Assembly: GCA_028281575.1 (NCBI GenBank)
Contig: JANQJP010000074.1
Span: 1-55,472, forward strand
Reading direction: 5' to 3'
DNA length: 55,472 bases
DNA from: Cellvibrionaceae bacterium
GTDB lineage: Bacteria > Pseudomonadota > Gammaproteobacteria > Pseudomonadales > Cellvibrionaceae
Each line of letters starts with the position of its first letter. Position 1 is the stretch's first letter. Below are positions 46,796 to 55,284 of the stretch, in pieces. A program made the position numbers and the translations under genes. The notes below the pieces were generated by a model. The model did no database searches. It saw only the letters and a program-made list of their open reading frames with translations, and was not told the DNA's origin.

Positions 46796-47389
46796 AGAAT
46801 TTACCTGAGGTAACAGGTCGAACTCACCGCTTGCAAGCACTGCGTTTAGCGCCAGCCAAGGACCCTGCCCACCCTGCTCGGGATGTTCAAAAATATCGTG
46901 CACCGCCAAAATACCACCCGATAATAAAAAACGACTCCATCCAACACAATCATCTAACGCCGTCTCGAGACTGTGTCCACCATCAATAAATACCAAAGAT
47001 AACGGCGTGCCCCAATGGCACCGTGCGTTTTTGGAAGACGCTACAATAGGAATAACTGTATTTTCAAGCTCTGCTACTCGCAATGTTCGCCTAAAAGCTG
47101 GAAAACTATTCATTTCTTGCGCAACAGCATCGTAAAGATCAGTGTCATGATACTCCTCGCCCTGCTGGTGCTCCTCTGACCCTCGATGGTGATCGACCGC
47201 GTATAAAGTGCTGTTTTTCTGTTTGCACGCGCAACCGAGATATACCGTCGATAGACCACAATAGCTGCCGACCTCTAAACACGGCCCCAGATGCGCTTGT
47301 TCAAGCGCAAGTGAATATAGATGTTCGCCTTCATCTTCAGCAAGAAAACCTTTGATCGGATGCTTAGCGAGAATAGACTTAATAGACAA
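46772..47389 (-). CDS. Class I SAM-dependent methyltransferase, CmcI-like
   Basis: 205 residues from a TTG at 47389. Signature stretches are GPCLEVGSYCGLSTVYLG (motif I), YAVDHHRGSEEHQ, LVFIDGGHSLETALDD and GGILAVHDIFEHP, as in the class often annotated Methyltransf_24 or cephalosporin hydroxylase-like. The frame is open to a GTG at 47473, but those 28 residues are hydrophobic and do not look like the family, whereas SIKSILAKHPIKGFL is a natural beginning. It converges on the toroid gene with a 24-base overlap and probably belongs to the same pathway. Confidence 0.82.
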   Translation of the reverse strand: MSIKSILAKHPIKGFLAEDEGEHLYSLALEQAHLGPCLEVGSYCGLSTVYLGCACKQKNSTLYAVDHHRGSEEHQQGEEYHDTDLYDAVAQEMNSFPAFRRTLRVAELENTVIPIVASSKNARCHWGTPLSLVFIDGGHSLETALDDCVGWSRFLLSGGILAVHDIFEHPEQGGQGPWLALNAVLASGEFDLLPQVNSLGVLRKK

Positions 47390-47744
47390 ACTAAAACACC
47401 AACCCCAAATAAAACAGTATAAAACGGAATCGCGGTACAACGAACGTAGACATAAGAAACCTATATACGCCACCTACCCCACAGCATGAGAGCTAAAGCA
47501 CTCTACCATATCTATGTCGACCTGCTACCCAAGAAGCAGCGAAAGATATCTGATCAAATGAACGATCCAAGCGCTTTGCAGTAAATCTGCAGGTTGTAAT
47601 TTGGGATGATCCGCTAAAAGCGTGACAACCGATAAATAAGAAATTAAGCTTTTAACGTTAATTGTGACCAGAACCTAGCAAAGAGACATGTAAGTAGGTA
47701 GCATCAGCTAGAAAAAATATTCATAAAATAAGGAGTATAGAAAC

Positions 47745-48107
47745 ATGATCAAATTTGTTATGTGTATTACCAGACACACGGATATGACCCGCGAAGATTT
47801 CAAGGATTATTGGATGAACAAGCATGGCCCGTTCTTTATGAACAATGCGGAAGCGATGGGTGCCAAAAAGTATGTTCAATCTCACACCTTGAACTCACCA
47901 CTGAATGACAATCTGAGAAATTCTAGAGGTATGCAACCCGAATATGATGGTGTGGCGGAAGTATGGTTCGAATCAGAAGAAGCGCTTATCGAAGGTATGA
48001 GCTCTCCAGAGGGTCAGAAGCTAGGTGCAGCGCTGCATGAAGATGAAGGAAACTTTATCGATCACTCAAAATCTTCAGCATTTATCGTTGAGGAATATGA
48101 ATTCTAG
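47745..48107 (+). CDS. EthD-domain protein
   Basis: 120 residues with the ferredoxin-like EthD pattern: MIKFVMCITRHTDMTREDFK, then YWMNKHGPFFM, and a second half with YDGVAEVWFESEEALIEGM and SPEGQKLGAALHEDEGNFID. Such proteins are small dimeric enzymes or accessory proteins in degradation pathways and polyketide tailoring. AAGGAG before the ATG is strong. Substrate unknown; a cupin and an SDR follow within 1.3 kb. Confidence 0.85.
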   Translation: MIKFVMCITRHTDMTREDFKDYWMNKHGPFFMNNAEAMGAKKYVQSHTLNSPLNDNLRNSRGMQPEYDGVAEVWFESEEALIEGMSSPEGQKLGAALHEDEGNFIDHSKSSAFIVEEYEF

Positions 48108-48144
48108 TAGCTCACGAGAATTCAGTTGCTGAATCACGCGAAAA

Positions 48145-48468
48145 ATGGCAAGTATATATTTTATTCATCTTATACTCGGATATTTTATTACTCGATATAT
48201 ATGCAGGAGGGAGGAGGCACCACTTAATGAATCGGGCCTTATTTTAACCACACTAGTAACCAGCGCTATTAGCATCTTGTCTCTTTTAATCATGTTTCTG
48301 GCTGCAATAACCGTCCTGAGATTTCCAGCTGGAATAATGGAAGGCGGCTTGGCGTTACTATTTATACTCCTTATTCCTTTCACGTGGATATTTTTTTTAG
48401 TAAATGGATTTATAGTAAGAAAAGTGAAACAGTCGAATAGTTTCTTATCAGAAAAGCTAAAGTGCTAG
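48145..48468 (+). CDS. Small membrane protein of unknown function
   Basis: 107 residues with about three hydrophobic segments: IYFIHLILGYFITRYI, ILTTLVTSAISILSLLIMFL and LALLFILLIPFTWIFFLVN. C-terminus basic. No family recognised and no good ribosome site before the ATG, so moderate confidence. It lies 37 bases after the EthD gene. Confidence 0.55.
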   Translation: MASIYFIHLILGYFITRYICRREEAPLNESGLILTTLVTSAISILSLLIMFLAAITVLRFPAGIMEGGLALLFILLIPFTWIFFLVNGFIVRKVKQSNSFLSEKLKC

Positions 48469-48570
48469 GTTTCAAATAATAATTTTTAACAATGTGAGGG
48501 CAGCCTGACACAAATACCACGGATTTAACTTTACTGAAATTGAATCATCAGACATCGATATTGCTGTGAG

Positions 48571-48966
48571 ATGCACCACATGAAAAACCTAAATATCAGT
48601 AAAGACTTTGTCGTCATAAATTCAGAAAAACGCGCTTTCGTCGAAGAATTCAGACCAAGCCTGTATACCGACATCGGCCAGAAATACTCAGGTTTTAGTG
48701 CTTGCGAGCTGATAGCCGCGTACGAATTTAGCGAAGATTGGCAAAACTGGGAGATGCATCCCGACGGCGACGAAATTGTTATTTTGATGTCCGGGGAGGT
48801 AACATTTGTACTTTGTGGCAATGGCAACGAGCAGCGCATAGTACTCACACAACCAGGGGATTATGCTATCGTTCCCCGCGGCATGTGGCATACAGCTAAA
48901 ACGAGCACCAAAGCCAAGATGCTGTTTATCACACCTGGACAAGGCTCTCAGCATAAAAAAATGTAG
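48571..48966 (+). CDS. Cupin-domain protein
   Basis: 131 residues. Cupin motif 1 reads WEMHPDGDEIVILMSGEVTFVL and motif 2 GDYAIVPRGMWHTAK, giving likely metal ligands His, Glu and His. ATG at 48571 or 48580 could start it. Resembles small single-domain cupins of unknown substrate. The SDR gene begins 64 bases after its stop, in the same direction. Confidence 0.85.
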   Translation: MHHMKNLNISKDFVVINSEKRAFVEEFRPSLYTDIGQKYSGFSACELIAAYEFSEDWQNWEMHPDGDEIVILMSGEVTFVLCGNGNEQRIVLTQPGDYAIVPRGMWHTAKTSTKAKMLFITPGQGSQHKKM

Positions 48967-49030
48967 GGCAACTCATGTCCCAACGCAGCAGGCTTCAACC
49001 ACTGTGCAACTGAAGACTAGGAAATTATGT

Positions 49031-49792
49031 GTGCCAGATAACTTAGCTGGAAAAGTTGCGTTAGTTACCGGCTCTTCTCGAGGTTTGGGCGCTGCCATTG
49101 CGGTCAAGCTCGGTCAGCATGGCGCTAAGATCGCAATAAATTATTTCCATGATGACCAGAAGCAAGGCGCAAATAAAGTTAAGGACATTATTGTTGCAGC
49201 TGGCGGCCACGCAGATATTTTCGTTGGGGATATTACTGATGATGCCGATGTTTCAGCGATATGCCACTCAGTAAGGCATAAACTGGGAGACATTGATATT
49301 TTGGTGGTCAATGCCACAGGCCCCCAACCGACAATAGCAATAGAGGACTTGTCTTGGGATGCAATGCTGCAACAATTGCACTTTTTCGTCAAAAGCCCAA
49401 TGCTGCTGATAAAGCAAGTCGTTACCGCAATGAAGCAGAAAAACTATGGGCGCATCATCCATATCGGCTCAGAAGTATTCGACTCCGGTATGCCGCAGAA
49501 AAGCCACTATGTTTCAGCAAAAGGCGCTCAACTTGGACTAATGCGCTCTTGGTCACAGGAACTCGCTTCTTTTCAAATTACAGTAAATTTAGTTGCGCCG
49601 GGCTGGGTGCCAACAGAGCGACACGCCAACGACCCCGAAGAACCGATGATCGAATATACAAACAATATTCCAATGAAGCACATGGGCGAAGCAGATGACG
49701 TCGCGGAAGCTGTGCTTTTCCTCGCTTCAGATAGCGCCAAATTTATTACTGGCCAACGCATCTCTGTGAATGGCGGCAATACCATGACCTAA
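49031..49792 (+). CDS. Short-chain dehydrogenase/reductase
   Basis: 253 residues from a GTG at 49031 with TAGGA eight bases upstream; earlier in-frame codons lie inside the cupin gene. Cofactor motif TGSSRGLG at 13-20 with INYFHDD after strand two suggests NADPH. The catalytic set is Ser in IHIGSE, then Tyr and Lys in YVSAKGA. The usual NNAG stretch reads VNATG. The end SGQ-like FITGQRISVNGGNTMT is typical. Substrate unknown; the neighbours suggest a small catabolic or modification cassette. Confidence 0.9.
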   Translation: MPDNLAGKVALVTGSSRGLGAAIAVKLGQHGAKIAINYFHDDQKQGANKVKDIIVAAGGHADIFVGDITDDADVSAICHSVRHKLGDIDILVVNATGPQPTIAIEDLSWDAMLQQLHFFVKSPMLLIKQVVTAMKQKNYGRIIHIGSEVFDSGMPQKSHYVSAKGAQLGLMRSWSQELASFQITVNLVAPGWVPTERHANDPEEPMIEYTNNIPMKHMGEADDVAEAVLFLASDSAKFITGQRISVNGGNTMT

Positions 49793-50192
49793 CAATGAGA
49801 ATTAGATTAGTGAGCCCTGACGCGCAAACGATGATCGATAAGCATTCAAGTTTAAATTCACGGATAACCACTCTCCAAACGCTAGTACACGTCAACTGAA
49901 TCATGACAACGATCTTTCTACTTGCGTTACGCCTCGCAATTCAAGAAATCAATACTGATCACACCAAAGTATTGCGTTCTCTCAAGCAATGAGGCGAGAA
50001 CAATCTATAATCTATAGACAACGTACTGGAACGGCTATGAGCGTACTAAAAACTCAGGCGCTAATAGCAAAAATAACTATAAGCCTTTTACCAGCGTTTC
50101 TAGCCATTACCCTCGAGACCCAAAGACACGTGCGGACGATGCTCATGGAGAAAATCAGTTGAAAGCTTATATATTATCGATCAATAAACTGA
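49793..50192. other. 400-base gap after the SDR gene
   Basis: I find no supportable gene. One short frame at 50037-50162 (41 codons, hydrophobic in the middle) is possible but lacks a convincing ribosome site. No terminator with a T-run is visible after the SDR stop. Confidence 0.4.
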
Positions 50193-50477
50193 ATGGATAC
50201 GAGTATCGACGTGGCATTAAGACGTAAACAAAAAAGGTCTTCATTCGAGCTCTGGTTAGTGAAGTGGTTAGTCTTACCTTGTTTTGTTATTTGGGGAATA
50301 TACTCTCTTATTTCAATGGGTAAAGGACGCTCACGCTGCGAAGAAATGTGCTTCACTCAAGGCTATGTGGATGTTCGCTATATTCCCGAGGGCGGCAGCG
50401 AAGAAAAATGTATCTGCCTTAGCCAAGAGGAGGACGACATCAAAAAACGTATTCCCAAGGGTACACGCATCTATTAG
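50193..50477 (+). CDS. Small membrane protein with paired cysteines
   Basis: 94 residues: a basic N-terminus, one membrane segment (LWLVKWLVLPCFVIWGIYSL), then a short exposed domain with four Cys (RCEEMCFTQGYV and EKCICLSQEE), which may form disulfides or bind metal, and a charged tail. No family recognised. It is followed after 11 bases by the next gene, so the two are likely co-transcribed. Confidence 0.6.
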   Translation: MDTSIDVALRRKQKRSSFELWLVKWLVLPCFVIWGIYSLISMGKGRSRCEEMCFTQGYVDVRYIPEGGSEEKCICLSQEEDDIKKRIPKGTRIY

Positions 50478-50488
50478 GGGGGCTTTTC

Positions 50489-51088
50489 TTGAGCGAACCT
50501 GTCATTACGCGCTTCACCGATACGCTATCCGGCTCAGTAGACAAACTTTATAAAACTGGCGGCTTTGCTCTAGCCTTCGGGTTTGCTGGCATTATTATGG
50601 TGCTAGGCGCAAAAATTTTTGGTCAAAGCCAGGCAATGTGGTTAATTGTGATAGGCGCCGTGCTCACATTTTCCTGCCTGGGCTTTTTTTTGATCACAAC
50701 ACTAAAAGGTAATGCTAAGGCATCAAGAGCTATCTCTGACAACAAGGAAGCGATAGATGCCGTGCAGGATATCTCCATCCAGCTCACAAAACTGGTTAGC
50801 GCGGCCCAAGCCTACAGTTTTAAAAATATTGATAAAATTAATAGTGCACTCACTCTCGCTATTCCAGCGTTACAAAAAATCCCCTTTGTTAAAGAGAAGG
50901 TGTCTGAATATGGCCTGGAAGACGTGTCGCTCGTATCGAGTACCATCGTTGACAATTCGGATCGAATCGAAAAGGCCGTTAACGAAATTGAAGACGCATT
51001 AATAAACGCCGACCATGAGCGGCTGAGAGAGTACTCAGATGAGCTGGCATTCATCGTTGCCAGCCTAAAGGAACAGTTAAAAAAATAG
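50489..51088 (+). CDS. Two-span membrane protein with helical cytoplasmic tail
   Basis: 199 residues from a TTG that has a GGGGGG block seven bases upstream. Two hydrophobic segments (FALAFGFAGIIMVLGAKIF and AMWLIVIGAVLTFSCLGFFL) form a hairpin, followed by about 125 residues of mostly helical, charged sequence with heptad character, as in signalling or scaffolding coiled coils. No known domain. It pairs with the Cys-rich small membrane protein upstream. Confidence 0.65.
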   Translation: MSEPVITRFTDTLSGSVDKLYKTGGFALAFGFAGIIMVLGAKIFGQSQAMWLIVIGAVLTFSCLGFFLITTLKGNAKASRAISDNKEAIDAVQDISIQLTKLVSAAQAYSFKNIDKINSALTLAIPALQKIPFVKEKVSEYGLEDVSLVSSTIVDNSDRIEKAVNEIEDALINADHERLREYSDELAFIVASLKEQLKK

Positions 51089-51613
51089 AACACTGGTACG
51101 GGCAGTCGTACTTGCCGAGGGTTCAGCCTGCAGGCACTAAACTGGATAGCGAACAGAACAACGAGAATTTGGCGGGCTTAGCCATGCGGCAGGCAATAAA
51201 GCTGAACTTTTGGCCACACATTTCAGCTTAGATCTGTAGGAAGAAAACAACGAAGCTGTCGCATTGGATAACTGCCATAGTCACAAAGCGCCCTACTACA
51301 CTGCCTCCAGCTTACAGGGCACCAAAAAATTGCATTTATTGTTGCGCTCAATAACCACATAGCGGCGAACAACACTTGCATCGGGATAGCTGCTTCACCT
51401 CTCAGATATATGCTTGGCGCCAAACAAGCTTCTCGGTAACACTTCCATATAGACACGACCAAGCTCACGAACTACAGCGTGTCTATATGGTATCCAAGAA
51501 ATTGAGAGTAAACGCAAGCGAAACCGCGCTGGTGGAAGCGATATAAACTGCCACGCACAAAACTCACAAAAGAACGGCTATGGAGCCTGATTACAAACTC
51601 CATGGTGATATAC
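51089..51613. other. Gene-poor gap between the membrane pair and cspA
   Basis: I see no convincing gene; a minus-strand frame at 51223-51468 has no family resemblance or ribosome site. The notable content is the 13-bp inverted repeat at 51445-51490, listed separately. Confidence 0.45.
51445..51490. repeat. Perfect 13-bp inverted repeat with 20-base loop
   Basis: CCATATAGACACG at 51445-51457 is repeated as its exact reverse complement at 51478-51490. Thirteen perfect pairs is far more than chance would give at this spacing. No T-run follows. It may be a structured RNA element, a protein-binding site, or the remains of a mobile element end. Confidence 0.65.
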
Positions 51614-51643
51614 AAAAGAGCAGGACCTACGGCCGGCTCTTTT
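51614..51643. terminator. Bidirectional terminator downstream of cspA
   Basis: AAAAGAGC (51614-51621) pairs with GCTCTTTT (51636-51643), giving a hairpin with a T-rich arm on either strand. It lies 46 bases beyond the cspA stop and would end its transcript. Confidence 0.65.
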
Positions 51644-51689
51644 AAGCAAACGATCCGATCCGCTATTGTTGATACAACAGCGCAGTTGT

Positions 51690-51899
51690 TTAGATAACAA
51701 CGATCTCTTCGGCTTGAGGACCTTTTTGGCCTTGAGTTACTTTGAACTCAACCTGCTGTCCCTCGGCCAAAGTCTTAAACCCCGAGCCAACGATGGCACT
51801 AAAGTGAGCAAAAACGTCTGGACCAGATTGCTGCTCGATAAAACCGAAACCTTTGGATTCATTGAACCACTTGACGGTTCCTTTTACTTTCTCTGACAT
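51690..51899 (-). CDS. Cold-shock protein, CspA family
   Basis: 69-residue single cold-shock domain that binds RNA and single-stranded DNA. RNP1 is KGFGFIE and RNP2 is VFAHFS, both intact, with the opening [14 protein letters not shown]. The gene stands alone with its own terminator. Its leader is long and AT-rich, with a small CCCC-A5-GGGG hairpin (51931-51943), as often seen in temperature-controlled csp messages. Which csp paralogue it is cannot be told here. Confidence 0.95.
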   Translation of the reverse strand: MSEKVKGTVKWFNESKGFGFIEQQSGPDVFAHFSAIVGSGFKTLAEGQQVEFKVTQGQKGPQAEEIVVI

Positions 51900-52369
51900 A
51901 ATAATATTCTAAAAATCAATTAATACTGTGCCCCAAAAAGGGGATTTTAATAGCGGGAAAATAGGCGGGAACTTGATGTACATACTATGCAGTAATCACA
52001 ATGATGGAAACTGTTACAGCACGAACATAAGAAGCATGTTTTCTAGCTGAGTCGAAGTTTATAGATACCAGCACCACTGTCAATGGATTTTTTGTGACAA
52101 CGCATTGTTATTGGCAACCCACCAGACAAGAAATCATTTTTCGTGCAGGATTTCCAATATCGGTGACGCTGGCCGAAAAAAAGTTATCGTATCCTTAATA
52201 AAAGAAGCATACAGCAGCGAGAAATTTGAAGGTCAAACAATTAGATCATCTACGAATTTGATAACGCCGCTACTTTCTGGTACTAAAGCATTATGCATTC
52301 ATCAAAAGCTCGAAGAGACAGTATTTGTTTTTACAGCACACCAAAATAATCTGAAATGCAAAGCTCACT
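51900..52369. other. Leader of cspA and gene-free stretch
   Basis: The cspA promoter and leader should lie in the first 150 bases. A plus-strand frame at 52105-52395 overlaps the next gene and shows no family pattern, so I do not call it. I see no other structure. Confidence 0.45.
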
Positions 52370-53149
52370 TTGGGACCTGTAGTAAAATTTTTTAGAACTT
52401 GTTACGCCAAATTCTGGCAGTCAGTCATGCGAAAAAATCATACGCCCTATTGGTTGTACCACACACAACACTTTTTTAATCAACGCTATATTCGTCGGAT
52501 TATCGAGCCGCAGTTTGATCAAATAGGAACTGGTCTCTCAGTTCACCACCCGAGATCACTGGAAATTTTTGGCAAAAATATTCGTGCAGGAAATAACTTA
52601 CACATCATTAGCAACAAGCATAATCCCGTGAGTTTAAGCTGCTGGGAGAGCAAACAATCCCAGGGAAACATAGTAATTGGCGACAATGTTCTCATTTCGC
52701 CTGGCGCAAAAATCGCCTCTGCCGCTGCAATTAACATTGAAAATAACTGCATGCTCGCAGCAGAGGTTTATATTTCCGACTGCGATTGGCACGGTGTATA
52801 TAACAGAACACGACCATTTCGCTGCAGCACACCGGTTCACTTAAAAGAAAATGTTTGGGTTGGCTTTCGATCCATCATTGGCAAAGGCGTGACGATTGGA
52901 AAAAACAGTATTGTCGCAGCTGGATCGGTGGTTGTTGAACATGTGCAGGACAACGTTATTGTCGGCGGCAATCCGGCAAAAGTAATAAAATCTATCGACC
53001 CTCAAAAGAGGATGATAACACGAGAATTTTTATTCAACTCAAGCACAGACTACACTGTTAACCAAATCGACCTGCACAAGTACTTACTGCTAAAAAATGG
53101 CACATTTTCCTGGTTAAACAGTATTTTTGCACCAAAAAAAAGCGATTAA
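52370..53149 (+). CDS. Hexapeptide-repeat acyltransferase (left-handed beta-helix)
   Basis: 259 residues. An N-terminal basic helical part (KNHTPYWLYHTQHFFNQRYI) leads into hexapeptide repeats of the WbbJ/maltose O-acetyltransferase type: NIVIGDNVLISPGAKI, INIENNCMLAAEVYISD, VWVGFRSIIGKGVTIGKNSI and VAAGSVVV ending VGGNPAKVIKS. Catalytic His is likely in CDWHGVY. Probably O-acetylates a sugar of a surface glycan. The start is unsure: TTG at 52370 or ATG at 52427. Confidence 0.85.
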   Translation: MGPVVKFFRTCYAKFWQSVMRKNHTPYWLYHTQHFFNQRYIRRIIEPQFDQIGTGLSVHHPRSLEIFGKNIRAGNNLHIISNKHNPVSLSCWESKQSQGNIVIGDNVLISPGAKIASAAAINIENNCMLAAEVYISDCDWHGVYNRTRPFRCSTPVHLKENVWVGFRSIIGKGVTIGKNSIVAAGSVVVEHVQDNVIVGGNPAKVIKSIDPQKRMITREFLFNSSTDYTVNQIDLHKYLLLKNGTFSWLNSIFAPKKSD

Positions 53150-53186
53150 TACAATGCACTCTGCAACGGCGGTTTGATAGCACTGA

Positions 53187-53708
53187 TTATAACTTCGCCA
53201 TCGTCGTTTTTAACTCTGCATCTAACTTCGGGTTTTTTATTACGCCTGAATCAACATCGAAATTGTCGTAAAATGTTGGCAGCGAAAATGTCGCTTTTAC
53301 TTCCCCGCCAAAATGCGGAACCGACGCAGACGCAGACGCCATCACACCCACCCCTCCCCGCCCTCCGGGGGAAGCGCTTAACAGTACCATGGACTTGGCT
53401 TCGAATACTTTTGTGTTTATTCGGCTGACCCAATCAAATAGATTTTTGTAAGCCGCCGAATACGATCCATTGTGCTCAGCAAAAGATATGACGACAGCAT
53501 CTGCAGCTTGAATTTTTGCAAGAAAAGCCTGGGCGAGTTCAGGTTGGCCAAGCTCTTTCTCTCTGTCAACGCTAAATAATGGCAGCTCGTAGTCATTTAA
53601 ATCTAAAATTTCTATCTCTGCATCTGCCAACATACCTACAGCATAGGTAACCAGCTTTTTGTTAATTGAATTAATGCTGCTACTCGCGGCGAAACCAAGC
53701 ACTTTCAT
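53187..53708 (-). CDS. NADPH-dependent FMN reductase-like protein
   Basis: 173-residue flavodoxin-fold oxidoreductase. The FMN phosphate loop is ASSSINSINKKL, followed by FAEHNGSYSAAYKNLFDWVS and LLSASPGGRGGVGVM around the isoalloxazine. Family members reduce FMN, quinones or azo compounds. GGAG lies before the ATG. It converges on the acyltransferase gene and is not in an operon. Confidence 0.9.
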   Translation of the reverse strand: MKVLGFAASSSINSINKKLVTYAVGMLADAEIEILDLNDYELPLFSVDREKELGQPELAQAFLAKIQAADAVVISFAEHNGSYSAAYKNLFDWVSRINTKVFEAKSMVLLSASPGGRGGVGVMASASASVPHFGGEVKATFSLPTFYDNFDVDSGVIKNPKLDAELKTTMAKL

Positions 53709-53824
53709 AATTTTTACTCCAGTATGTTTTTAGCTATAAAGAAAAATATCAAAAAATAAATACACATATCTTCAAGAAGTGCATACTTACACAAGTTTAT
53801 TTTTTTATATCGACAGGAAACTCA

Positions 53825-54082
53825 ATGCCTTGGTACGTTTATATTGTCGAGTGCAACGATCAATCACTGTATACAGGAACAACGACAGATATCGACCGTC
53901 GTGTTCAAGAGCATAACTCCACCAAAAAAGGTGCACGTTACACGCGTATGCGTCAGCCGGTAAGCTTGCGCTATTTCGAAGCCCATGCAACTCGGGCCTC
54001 TGCCTGCAAGCGCGAATACCATATCAAACAGCTTTCTCGCGAACAAAAAAATGCATTAATCCGCACACATATCACATCTTAA
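53825..54082 (+). CDS. GIY-YIG domain protein (YhbQ/UPF0213 type)
   Basis: 85 residues consisting of one GIY-YIG domain: WYVYIVECNDQSLYTGTTTD holds the two signature strands (YVY and YTG), RRVQEHNS the conserved Arg, and the C-terminal half KREYHIKQLSREQKNALI. A stand-alone nuclease fold with unknown biological substrate. AGGAA lies before the ATG. Confidence 0.92.
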   Translation: MPWYVYIVECNDQSLYTGTTTDIDRRVQEHNSTKKGARYTRMRQPVSLRYFEAHATRASACKREYHIKQLSREQKNALIRTHITS

Positions 54083-54174
54083 TTAGCATACGTATTCATA
54101 GTTCATAAAGGTGGACCCCAACATAGCTCTAGACTAATACTCGTGCGCTGCACCTACGAGAATGCCAATAACCG

Positions 54175-55284
54175 ATGCGACCTCCACATATTCCTTCGCT
54201 CACACCGCTACGCGGTATCGCCGCACTGTGGGTCGTCTTATTTCACATAGATGTATGCATCTATTACCGTGAATTGGGTAGCCTTCTACCAAAAGACAAC
54301 TCCGGACTTATCGCAAAAGGTTACCTTTGGGTCGACTTTTTCTTCGTCCTGAGTGGTTTCGTGATTGCCCACGTGTACGAAACTGCGCTCCTGAAGCGCC
54401 GGCCACTTAAAACATATCAGCACTTTATTTGGTCCCGTTTTACGCGCATTTACCCACTGCACGCATTTACGTTACTTGCGCTCGTATCCTTTGCGCTGTT
54501 TGTCCCGTTGTTATTTCCCACCATGCTCGACGGAAGCTGGTACAACTATTTCAACGTCGATACCTTCGCGAGCGAACTATTTCTTTTTAATGCCATGGGT
54601 GCTCATCCCTACTTGAGCTGGAACATCGTCAGCTGGTCCATCGGCGCGGAGTGGTGGACGTATATCCTAGCCATCGCCTTTATATTCGCCTTAAGCAAGA
54701 CCTCAACCATCACTAGCATTTTTTTTGCTATTTTTGCATGGTTAGCACTTGGCCATTTTTCCTTCACTTATTCCGCCCTCAATTTGGACATGACTTACGA
54801 CTTCGGTTTTGCCCGCTGTCTATGCGAATTTTTCATCGGGCTCGTCGCCTACCGCTGCTATCGTGAGCGCCTTTGTATCGGCCTGTTTTCCCACGATCTC
54901 TTTTTTTTAGTGCTTTCTAGCGCACTCGTCCTGGGCTTTCATTTAAATACAATCGACATCGCTTTTGTGCCTGTCTTCACGCTTCTGGTACTGGCGGCAA
55001 GTCACAATCGTGGTTTACCACATTCGCTATTGCAACACCCGATCGCCGTCTATCTCGGCAATATTTCCTATTCCATCTACATGGTCCACGGTCTTATCTT
55101 CCATATTTTTTGGTACGGACTGCCCTATGCCAACGACCACTATGGTTTTGGTACGCTAAATATTTGGCAAAAAATCGTTTTTGTATCGACTTTTTTTGCC
55201 CTTACACTGCTCATCTCACACTTCACTCATTTGACCATTGAACGTAAATTTCGCTTTTGGCTACAAAGGCGCTGGTCGTACTAG
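54175..55284 (+). CDS. Acyltransferase 3 family membrane protein (OafA-like)
   Basis: 369 residues with about ten membrane segments. The family opening LTPLRGIAALWVVLFHIDV contains the conserved Arg and His; WVDFFFVLSGFVIAHVY and SWSIGAEWWTYILAI follow as expected, and YLGNISYSIYMVHGLIFHIFWY near the end. It transfers an acyl group, usually acetyl, to a sugar of lipopolysaccharide, exopolysaccharide or a modified antibiotic. No SGNH domain is fused. The start lacks a clear ribosome site. Confidence 0.92.
   Translation: MRPPHIPSLTPLRGIAALWVVLFHIDVCIYYRELGSLLPKDNSGLIAKGYLWVDFFFVLSGFVIAHVYETALLKRRPLKTYQHFIWSRFTRIYPLHAFTLLALVSFALFVPLLFPTMLDGSWYNYFNVDTFASELFLFNAMGAHPYLSWNIVSWSIGAEWWTYILAIAFIFALSKTSTITSIFFAIFAWLALGHFSFTYSALNLDMTYDFGFARCLCEFFIGLVAYRCYRERLCIGLFSHDLFFLVLSSALVLGFHLNTIDIAFVPVFTLLVLAASHNRGLPHSLLQHPIAVYLGNISYSIYMVHGLIFHIFWYGLPYANDHYGFGTLNIWQKIVFVSTFFALTLLISHFTHLTIERKFRFWLQRRWSY

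Noticed and set aside
47486-47584. 32-codon plus-strand frame starting MRAKALYHIYVDLLPK
   Set aside because: Too short, no ribosome site, and no family recognised; it could be a gene remnant but cannot be supported.
50037-50162. 41-codon hydrophobic frame
   Set aside because: No convincing ribosome site and no known family; left as an uncertain small frame.
51223-51468. 81-codon minus-strand frame in the gap before cspA
   Set aside because: No family pattern, no ribosome site, and it overlaps part of the inverted repeat region.
52105-52395. 96-codon plus-strand frame
   Set aside because: TTG start without a ribosome site, overlaps the acyltransferase start, and composition looks random.
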